Source of the DNA: Tetradesmus obliquus
Lineage: Eukaryota > Chlorophyta > Chlorophyceae > Sphaeropleales > Scenedesmaceae
DNA length: 64,000 bases
Direction of reading: 5' to 3'
Assembly: GCA_030272155.1 (NCBI GenBank)
Contig: CP126202.1
Location: 1,674,001 to 1,738,000, forward strand
The notes beneath the pieces were generated by a model. That model searched no databases, was not told the DNA's origin, and saw only the letters and a program-made list of their open reading frames with translations. The position numbers and the translations under genes were made by a program. Below, in pieces: positions 56,401-64,000 of the stretch; position 1 is the first letter of the stretch; each line of letters opens with the position of its first letter.

Positions 56401-58321
56401 GGGGCCTGTTCAAGGTGCGGTAGCGCTGCTATGTCCCACATCACGGATAGTAATATTCGCAGTTTTTTTTGTGTATCTCATCTTGTGGGATCCACCTGAA
56501 TACAGTCCTGCTTGACAGGTGACCAGCGCCAGCGCCTCCAGTGGTCTGCAGCAGGGGGCTCTAAGGAAGCTCGATGGTGTGCTGTGCGGCTGCCTGTGAC
56601 AGGTGGCCATCTTTGCCAGTGCCAATGCCTCTACAGTGCTGCAGCAGGCGGCTCAATGGAGGCTCGAGGTTGTGCTGTGCAGCTACGACCAGCTACGGCT
56701 GCATGGTGCAGAGCTGGCGCAGCGGCTGGCTCCACACATGGTCATCTATGACGAGGTGAGACGGATTCATGTGTGTATGCTGCTGGTGCTGTTGTGCAGC
56801 TATGGCCAGCTGCGGCTGCATGGGAACGATTTAGCGCAGCGGCTGGCACCACACGCGGTCATCTTTGATGAGGTTTGAAGCATCTAATGTTAAACGGTCT
56901 GAAGAGCTTGTGGAGTGGCCACTGCGGAGTGGCATTGCGGTTCACGAGAGCGGCGTTGTGCAGTTACGGCCAGCTGCGGCTGCACGGGGCTGATCTGGCA
57001 CAGCGGCTGGCTCTACATGCAGTCACATTTGATGCGGTGAGAGCTTGCGGCCTTACTACCATCTTGTCAGATCATTATAGCACGAGGTAACATGTTGGTC
57101 CCTACCTAGCATGCATGCAGTTCAGGGGTCAGGGTTTTGGTTCATTACTCTGCATTGAAACACTAAACCGCCCTCACCTTGCAGGTACACCGGCTGAAGA
57201 ACCCCAAGTCAGGCACCTACGAGGCTGCCAAGCAGCTGCGCACACGCTACAAGTACGGGCTGTCAGGTGGGTCAAACAATGGTCAAACACGGTCAAACTT
57301 GGCCGGATGGTGGCAGATCTGCACTCATTATCAATTTATATACTTTGCAACTTTGTTGGCTTTGTGCATGTGTACCTGCAAAGCCAGCAGCCAACCCAGC
57401 TTTGCTCTGACACACAACAGCTGCGCATACCCCTATGATTGCCCATTCCAACTTGCCACAGCTGGAGTACATGATCACAATCTGCATGCATGTGCTGCTG
57501 CAGGCACCATCATGCCCAACAAGCATGAGGAGCTGTGGGCGGTGCTGGATGCCCTGAACTCTTGCTGCCATTGTTGCCTCAAGGCACACGCTTGCTGTTG
57601 CTGCTGCTGCTGCTGCAGGCACCATCATGCCCAACAAGCATGAGGAGCTGCGGGCGGTTCTAGATGCCCTGAACCCCGGCTGCCTTGGAAACTGCAAAAC
57701 CACCTAATTCTGCTGCTGCTGCTCCTGCTGCTGCTGCTGCTGCATCACTTCAGGCACCATAATGCCTAACAAGCATGAAGAGCTGTGGGCGGTGCTGGAT
57801 GCCCTCAACCCCGGCTGCCTGGGGGACTTCAAAGCATTCTCAGACTTTTACAGCAAGCCTATCCGCAAGGGCCAGAGCAGCACGGCGTCGCAGTATGAAG
57901 TGCAGAAGGTGGGTACAAAAAAAGGTGCAAATACAGTGAGTCATGTCAGCTGGGCAAATTCAAGGCCTTCTCAGATTTCTACAGCAAGCCCATTCGCAAA
58001 GGGCAGAGCAGCACAGCAAGCCCATATGAAGTGCAAATGGTGAGTCATGTAACATGTTATAACAGATCAGTTAGGAGGCTTTTGAGCGGGAGGCTTTTGA
58101 GCGTTTGCAAAGTCTACAGCAATGTTGTGAACAGATGTGACATGTTATGAAATGCTGTGCCATGTTACAGCAGCTGATATGCGTACATTCGTCATGATTA
58201 TCATGCAGAGGTGGCTGCTACTGATCAGGGCAGCTGCGCAGACGTTGTTGCGCTCCTTTTGCAAGCCACAGCGCGTCGATGCAAGAAGATGCTGCTTCTG
58301 CTTCTGCTGCGCCTGCTGCTG

Positions 58322-58358
<37 letters not shown>

Positions 58359-59110
58359 TGCAGGGTGCAGAGCGGCTGGCGCGGCTGCAGCGTGCGCTGC
58401 AGCGCGTGTACCTGCGCCGCACCAAGGCCATCATTGCAGACCAGCTGCCACGCAAGCGGGACAACATCGTGTTCTGCCAGCTCAAGCCGCTGCAGTACAG
58501 GTAGGGTGTAAGATTCAATTCAGCTATTATCGTGACTGACACGTCAGCGGATTCATCAATAAGCGTCCCGATGAAGGGCTGCTGGCTTGAGTCAACGCTG
58601 CTGCTGCTGCCATTTTCATGCCCTCGCTGTTTCAACCCGCTAGCTGTCTCTCAAGCAGCAGTATCCCCAACTAGTGATGTGAAGTTATTTCGCTGCGGCA
58701 GCAGCAGCAGCAGCAGCAGAACGTGTGACCGCACCCTTGCCAGCCCTGACTTGCAGGCTGTGAACCACCCTGAAGTTTTTTCCTGACTTGAAGTCATGCC
58801 ATCGCTGCTGCTGCTGCCACTTGCTTTCCACAAATGATATACATTTGCAGGGCGTATGACCGCACCCTGGCCAGCCCCGATCTACAGGCCCTGCGGCGTG
58901 CCAAGGAGCCGTGTGACTGCGGCTCAGGCCTGTTCAGGGGCGCATGCTGCCACAGGTGTGGGGTTTAACGTGAAGGGGTTGGGTGGGGTTTTGCAGTCAA
59001 TGTTAGAATGTAGTAGAAACTATAGGTGAGTCATACCTGCATTTCAGCAGCATATATGGGTCACCACCTTGGAAATCATGCTTTCTTATCCCACCCTGCC
59101 ATTAGCAGCA

Positions 59111-59156
<46 letters not shown>

Positions 59157-62100
59157 AGCCAAGTCCCGGAGGAAGAAGGTGGCATGCTGTGGCCGCACCT
59201 GCATAGTAATGGCTGCTGCTGTTGCCCTGTTGTTAGTGACACCACTGCTGCTGCTTCCGCCGCTGCTGCTGCTGCAGCCAAGTGCCCGAGGAAGAAGCCG
59301 GAGTGCTGTGGCCGCACCTGCACTGCTGCGACTGCAGCGACCCTGACTGCAAGCGGCACAGGCCGGACGGCTGCGCGGAGTACTATGCAAGCATCGGCAG
59401 CCATGCTAGGTGTGCAGAAGCAGCTAAAACAGCATTTGACTGACTGTACAGATGTAGCTCCAGCGTCATTCTCAGGCGGAAAGCTGCAATACGTGGCAGC
59501 AAACTGACTGCTGTTCCGTGAAGGGATGCTCGGCTGCTGCCAAGCATTTCGCACTGACGCCTTACTTAGCATCAGCTGCTGCTGCTTGGTCGAGCTGCGG
59601 CTGCTGCTGCTGCTGCTGCTGCTGCTGCAGGACGACCTGCCCCAACTGTCTCAGCCTGCCAGCCATCAGCCTGCTGCAGAAGATCGCCAACCACCTAGAT
59701 CTTGTCAGGCCTGATGCCGCACTCAGGGACACCAACGAGCGTCAGGTGAGGGGTTGCAGGTTGTAAGGTCAGGACTTTGGATCTTAGAACTAAGCTGTGT
59801 GCAGGCTTCCAACTGCCTACAAACTGCGGAGTATGGTGCAGCCGCTGCCAGCGGCCATCAGCCTGCTGCAGAAGATTGCCAATGACCTTGACCTATTGCG
59901 GCCTGATGCCCAGCTGAGAGACACCAACGAGCGCCAGGTGATGGTTCAACAGTTGGGGCTTGGGCGTGTTTTCGGCGTTGGGATCGGGTTTTGTAGTTGT
60001 ACACCTAAACAACATCAGAGCTGAGCAGGCAGCACTAGTAGGCAGTGTTACACAAATCGGCAAACGTGGACCTGCCACTGCTGCTGCTGCTGCTGCTGCT
60101 GCTGCAGTTTGACTACGAGAAGCGTGTCGCTGAGATGGTGCTGGGCTGTGATGCTGCCGCGCTGGGCGGGCCAGTGGCCAGCAGCGGCGGCTGGCTGGCT
60201 GCATCTGATGAGGCGCACTGCGGCAAGATGGTGGCACTACAGGTGAATCATAACACAAGCTGTTGGGTCTTGCAACATGGGTGTGATACAGCGCTCAACC
60301 TGAAAGGCCGGCTGAATCTGCTCATCTCCCTCTATTTGCTGCCGTTTGACTCTCAACCTTGCAAGCCACGCACTGCGGCAGTATGCTGAGCAGGTTTTCA
60401 GATGAGGTTGGAGGTTGCATGCTAGGTGGCCAGCAGCGGCGGCTGGCTGGCTGCATCTGACGAGGCACACTGCGGCAAGCTGGTTGCACTACAGGTGCAG
60501 CTTGTTTAGTGCAACCCTTCAAATCAACAAACCAAACATGGCTACATGAGAAAGGTACAGCTGTTGTTGCTAAAGCCCTGCTGATTCGCTTGCCACCTGA
60601 GTTTTGCTTTCGAATGATGAACTGTGCAAGATACTTGCTGCCACAGTGCGGTGAGAAGTTGGGCAGGGTCCTTGGCTGAAGCATGCTCAACCTGCCTGCT
60701 GCGGCGTGCAGGGCCTGCTGTCCAAGTGTTCATGCTGAGTCATGGGCGGGACACAAAGTGCTGCCCAAAACAATGTTACATATCTGCTCACTTTCTTCGG
60801 CATCTGCGGTTCTGCGCTGCTTCCTGCAGGGCCTGCTGTCCAAGTGGCACGCGGAGTCATGGGCGGGGCACAAGGTGCTGCTCTTCAGCAGGACCCCGGT
60901 ATAGAGCTTCAAGCTCTAAGCAGTGCTGCCGGTTCAACGAGCGAAATGCTGAGATTACAGCATTGTGACTTGCTGTTCGCTGTGTGCAGGGCCTGTTGTC
61001 CAAGTGGCATGCTGAGTCGTGGGCGGGGCACAAGGTGCTGCTCTTCAGCAGGAGCACGCACTGCCTGGACCTGCTGGAGGTGAGCCAGCATGGACAATTA
61101 CTTATGTAGTCTGAAATATGACAACAGGTTATTACAGGACATGATGTTGAGGTTTTTTGTGAAACAAAGCAAAAGATATCATCTGAAGTAGTAGGATGGG
61201 TCGCTGTGACTGTGAGGGTGCTGCTCTTCAGCAGAAGCACGCGCTGCCTGGACCTGCTGGAGGTGAGGATGAGGGTTTGAGGTGTCGAATTGATAATTTG
61301 AAGTTGCACTATAAACTTGGACCATAAACTTGGGCTAGAGTAGATAGTGTGGTTGAACGGTGGTTCAAGCAGCATACACAAAGAATCTACTGCCTGCAGT
61401 CGTTGCAACAGCCACTGCATGTGCAGGTGCCGGCCGCAACTGCACGGCAGTGCAGATGATGAGTCGTTATCTCTCTGTTCCTGTTTCCTTGCAGGCCTTC
61501 GTGCAGCGAGCCGGGTACGACTATGTGCGCCTTGACGGCTCTACTCCCCAGAAGGCAAGGCAGCCGCTGGTAGACCAGTTCAACGGCCGGCATAGCATCT
61601 TCCTGTTCCTGATGAGCACGGTGGCTGGGGGAGTGGGCATCAACCTCACCGCAGCAAATAAGGTGGTGAGTTGACCTGGTATTGCTTTGTAGTTGAATTG
61701 CAGTTTAGAGGACCGTTCAACAGCAGGGCCAGCATATCTTTGTTTTCAAGGAAGGAAGTGGCCGAAAAAGGAAAAGGCGTCTCCAAGGCTCAATAGCCAC
61801 TTGCAAAGTTTTACAGCAGGCCCAGCATCTTCCTTCTCATATATGTGTACACAGATGTCGGTGTTTTCAGAAAAGCCACTGTTGCCGAGGTGATGTGTTG
61901 TGACTTTACTGTATGCCGCTTCCTGTAGAATGTGACTTTCCCTGAAGCGTTATTACTTGATGGAATTTTTCGCGTCATGCCAGGTCATGTCTCAAGCTAT
62001 GTTACCTGTAGAAGAGGCTCACGACCCTTCAAACCCTGAACCTAAACCTATCTGTTTTTGCACTGCAGGTGGTGTTTGACCCCTCCTGGAACCCAGCACT

Positions 62101-63577
62101 GGACCTGCAGGCGCAAGACCGGGCGTACCGCATGGGGCAGACACGTGACGTGGAGGTGTACCGCCTTGTGGGCACAGGTGGGCAGTACAGCTTGGTGCCT
62201 CCATGTACTGCCTGGGATACAAGCAGCAGCAGCTGCACTTGGCACAAGCCTTCCTGACCTGTTTTAATGAAGATATATTATGCCTTGAACACCTTTTGCA
62301 CGCTTGAGGAGATGGTGTACCGCCGCCAGGTGTACAAGCAGCAGCAGGCCGACATGGCGCACGCCAACCATGTGCTATGTTATATCCTTGAAACCTTCGT
62401 CAAAAATTCAACTGCAGGCACGCTGGAGGAGCTGGTGTACTGCCGCCAGCGTGTACTGCTGGCAAGCATAATGATCATAGTGAGAACATGATATTAGCTA
62501 GGAACTTTGCCGAGCTAAAAATAATAGCTTTAGCAGGCACCATCTCCCTGCACCTGCAAAGCGCCGCAAAGTGCCAACACATCACCGAAAAATTATTGTG
62601 CAGCACCAGAATCGGCCTGCTCGCTGTAATATATCAAATACTGTTTTATGTTGTTTGTGTTTGCGTGCAGGCACGCTTGAGGAGCTGGTGTACCGCCGCC
62701 AGGTGTACAAGCAGCAGCAGGCCAACATGGTGCTGGAGGGGCGCACGGAGGCACGCTACTGGGAGGGAGTGCAGGCGCGTTGCTTTAATATATATTATAT
62801 CATACAATATAATGCGAGTGAGAGATGAATTGGGAGCACTGAGATTGCATTGGATTGAGGTGCCTTACTATATACAATTAATTTGGGACATTTCACATGT
62901 CTTATGTTTAGGCCAACATGGTGGTGGAGGGGCGCACGGAGGCGCGCTACTGGGAGGGAGTGCAGGCAAGACACACTGCAGAAAGCTTTCCTTTGATCCT
63001 CATTGTGTTTGCTACACAGTTGTTGTAGCTGTGTGTGCTGGTGTATGTCACGCATGGTATGAGCGTCATTGCCAATCTTTGGCAGCCAGCAAGCTGCACA
63101 TCCGTGCGGTGTTTGGGCAATATATGCATGAATGGCTAGGTTGCAATTCATATGGCAGCCAGCATGGTGCTGGAGGGGCGGACGGAGGCGCGCTACTGGG
63201 AGGGAGTGCAGGCACGTACTGACAATCATTTTGCTACTTCAGCAGATTTCAACCATGTTTTGTGCTCACTTAGCCCAGTTCATGAGGCAGGCGTGCATAG
63301 TGCTGCACAAATTGCTCCTGTAGATGATGCGGATGATTGACCTGGCACATTGGTACAACAAGTCAGGAGCATTGCATCAGCCCATGCAACCAACTGCAAG
63401 TGACCTGCGGCAATGTTCCACAAACTAATGTGCAAATTAATGTGCAACAATGTACTTGTTGCTGCTGCTGCTCCTGCTGGTGCTGCTGCTGCTGCTGCTG
63501 CTGCTGCCAGCAGGGTGACAAGAGCAAGGAGGGGGAGCTGTGGGGCCTGGCCAACCTGCTGCACTTCAGCGTCCACC

Positions 63578-63654
<77 letters not shown>

Positions 63655-63734
63655 CAGGGTGACAAGAGCAAGGAGGGGGAGCTGTGGGGCCTGGCCAACC
63701 TGCTGCACTTCAGCGGCCACACTGTGGAGACCCC

Positions 63735-63802
<68 letters not shown>

Positions 63803-63913
63803 TCCTTACTGCTGTATGCATCCTTCATCAACGCAGGGTGACAAGAGCAAAGAAGGGGAGCTGTGGGGCCTGGCCAACCTGCTGCGATTCAGCGGCCACA
63901 CTGTGGAGACCCA

Positions 63914-63969
<56 letters not shown>

Positions 63970-64000
63970 CAGGGTGACAAGAGCAAAGAAGGGGAGCTGT
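51971..64000 (+). CDS. SWI2/ERCC6L2-like Snf2-family ATPase, 3' end outside window
   Basis: Exons: 51971-52000, 52098-52254, 52489-53063, 53318-54016, 54776-54904, 55805-56170, 56603-56755, 57185-57266, 57754-57908, 58364-58500, 58851-58955, 59278-59409, 59631-59745, 60108-60242, 60990-61079, 61495-61662 (or 61665), 62069-62177 and 62671-62774, then one beginning with [11 protein letters not shown]; 1147 residues so far, all phases consistent. Residues 1-480 are low complexity with KRRRLP. Helicase blocks: [26 protein letters not shown] (Walker A), [21 protein letters not shown] (DEVH box), [101 protein letters not shown] and [15 protein letters not shown]. Order and the Cys inserts match plant SWITCH2 and animal ERCC6L2, nuclear ATPases linked to DNA repair. 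Most introns carry junction arrays. Confidence 0.92.
52627..52680 (+). repeat. (GCA)n run coding poly-Ala in SWI2 exon 3
   Basis: About 17 GCA/CAG units within the exon; read in the gene's frame they give an Ala tract in the low-complexity N-terminal region. Confidence 0.9.
54230..54296 (+). repeat. Copy of SWI2 exon 4 end plus donor
   Basis: GGTCAGCTGCTGCCAGAGCC to GGGCTGCGGCTGCAG then GTGTGT duplicates the end of exon 4 (true end 54016) inside intron 4. Confidence 0.9.
54660..55710 (+). repeat. Eight-fold donor array of the Walker A exon, plus an acceptor copy
   Basis: The end of exon 5, encoding [20 protein letters not shown], plus donor recurs with ends at 54904 (true), 55016, 55126, 55234, 55344, 55454, 55578 and 55701; spacing is 108-124 bp. 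A copy of the exon 5 acceptor and start (GCAGGTGCCTGGCAGCATCA) lies at about 54661, before the true start at 54776. The next real exon starts at 55805. Confidence 0.92.
56330..57045 (+). repeat. Donor copies of SWI2 exons 6 and 7
   Basis: The exon 6 end ([20 protein letters not shown]) recurs at 56340-56413. The exon 7 end ([19 protein letters not shown]) has its true end at 56755, and recurs ending near 56872 and 57037. Each copy is followed by GT. Confidence 0.9.
57500..58045 (+). repeat. Junction copies on both sides of SWI2 exon 9
   Basis: Acceptor plus start (GCACCATCATGCCCAACAAG) at about 57505 and 57620, and at 57754 (true). Downstream, the exon end ([15 protein letters not shown]) plus donor recurs at about 57955-58038. 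Runs of (CTG)n precede the copies. Confidence 0.9.
58690..59280 (+). repeat. Acceptor copies before SWI2 exons 11 and 12
   Basis: The start of exon 11 (TGACCGCACCCTTGCCAGCC) recurs near 58725 ahead of the true start at 58851. The start of exon 12 (CCAAGTCCCGGAGGAAGAAG) recurs at 59159 ahead of 59278, after a (CTG)14-type run at about 59113-59155. Confidence 0.85.
59805..59937 (+). other. In-frame alternative version of SWI2 exon 13
   Basis: From an acceptor GTGTGCAG to a donor after GAGCGCCAG, 133 nt, same phase at both ends as exon 13 (115 nt). It encodes [20 protein letters not shown] and [12 protein letters not shown] against [20 protein letters not shown] in exon 13. It would replace CPNC by a Cys-free leader. 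It could be a mutually exclusive exon or simply another junction-array copy. Confidence 0.5.
60420..61270 (+). repeat. Junction copies around SWI2 exons 14 and 15
   Basis: The exon 14 end ([22 protein letters not shown] in two parts) plus donor recurs at 60426-60494. Exon 15 acceptor plus start (GGCCTGCTGTCCAAGTG) recurs at about 60710 and 60829 before the true start at 60990. The exon 15 end ([14 protein letters not shown]) plus donor recurs at 61217-61262. Confidence 0.9.
62290..63215 (+). repeat. Junction copies around SWI2 exon 18, with GC donors
   Basis: Acceptor-side copies (CACGCTTGAGGAGATGGTGT) at about 62301 and 62418 precede the true start at 62671. Donor-side copies of the exon end ([16 protein letters not shown]) follow the true end at 62774, ending near 62967 and 63210. 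All three exon ends are followed by GC, not GT (GCAGGCGCGT, GCAGGCAAGA, GCAGGCACGT). Confidence 0.88.
63458..64000 (+). repeat. Acceptor array of SWI2 exon 19 with expanded (CTG)n, cut by window end
   Basis: GGTGACAAGAGCAAGGAGGG-type exon starts follow acceptors at 63514, 63658, 63837 and 63973. All encode [16 protein letters not shown]. Between them lie (CTG)n runs of up to about 75 bp (about 63580-63650, 63736-63800 and 63917-63967). The copy contiguous with the complete exon is at or beyond 63973. Confidence 0.9.

Noticed and set aside
63458..64000. Poly-Leu or poly-Gln protein genes in the CTG runs
   Set aside because: The runs are intronic tracts before repeated acceptors of one exon; homopolymer frames occur in all six readings.
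1..64000. Bacterial-type operon, phage or plasmid features
   Set aside because: Intron-rich genes, the tRNA without encoded CCA, and non-LTR elements all mark a eukaryotic nuclear genome.

Overview
The window looks like nuclear DNA of a green alga, most likely chlorophycean. Genes are cut into many short exons by GT-AG introns. Exons and introns are full of CAG/CTG triplet runs, so proteins carry long Gln, Ala and Ser tracts. Recognisable products include a plastid-type starch-binding (CBM20) protein, a D-threonine aldolase of the type known from Chlamydomonas, a SWI2/ERCC6L2-type Snf2 ATPase and a Dualen/RandI-like retroelement. Species is not determinable by reading. Exon models were built by hand from splice sites, phase continuity and family motifs; four of them close with all phases consistent.

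Layout. 1-1919 (+): 3' part of an Asp-box (BNR) beta-propeller gene. 1920-5734: gene-poor. 5735-11468 (+): coiled-coil protein with a TMF/golgin-like C-terminus. 13040-15346 (-): unrecognised protein. 15367-20403 (+): plastid-type protein with two CBM20 domains, followed by a 26-bp minisatellite. 21934-23870 (-): 5'-truncated non-LTR retrotransposon with RNase H and restriction-like endonuclease. 24794-31278 (-): complete ten-exon D-threonine aldolase. 31838-36394 (+): complete seven-exon secreted nucleoside hydrolase. 36816-36887 (-): tRNA-Arg(CCU). 36976-47165 and 50081-50900: a bed of same-orientation, 5'-truncated non-LTR elements, with an 880-bp duplicated segment between and beside them. 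51971 to beyond 64000 (+): SWI2/ERCC6L2-like DNA-dependent ATPase.

Two system-level features stand out. First, nearly every multi-exon gene carries tandem arrays of splice-junction fragments. Upstream of an exon lie copies of its acceptor plus exon start; downstream lie copies of its exon end plus donor. Units are about 100-270 bp with 2 to 8 members, and the one contiguous with the full exon restores the frame. Many acceptors are also preceded by a (CTG)n run where the polypyrimidine tract should be. Second, the retroelement bed contains runs of truncated copies separated by the same short target duplication (14 times ACTACACACACA, then 5 times AGCGGCACGGG). This means repeated insertion at one spot, like the Zepp clusters of green-algal centromeres and subtelomeres.

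The genes do not form one pathway. The tightest arrangements are the head-to-head CBM20 and unknown-gene pair, whose proposed start codons are about 20 bp apart, and the divergent aldolase/nucleoside hydrolase pair sharing about 560 bp.
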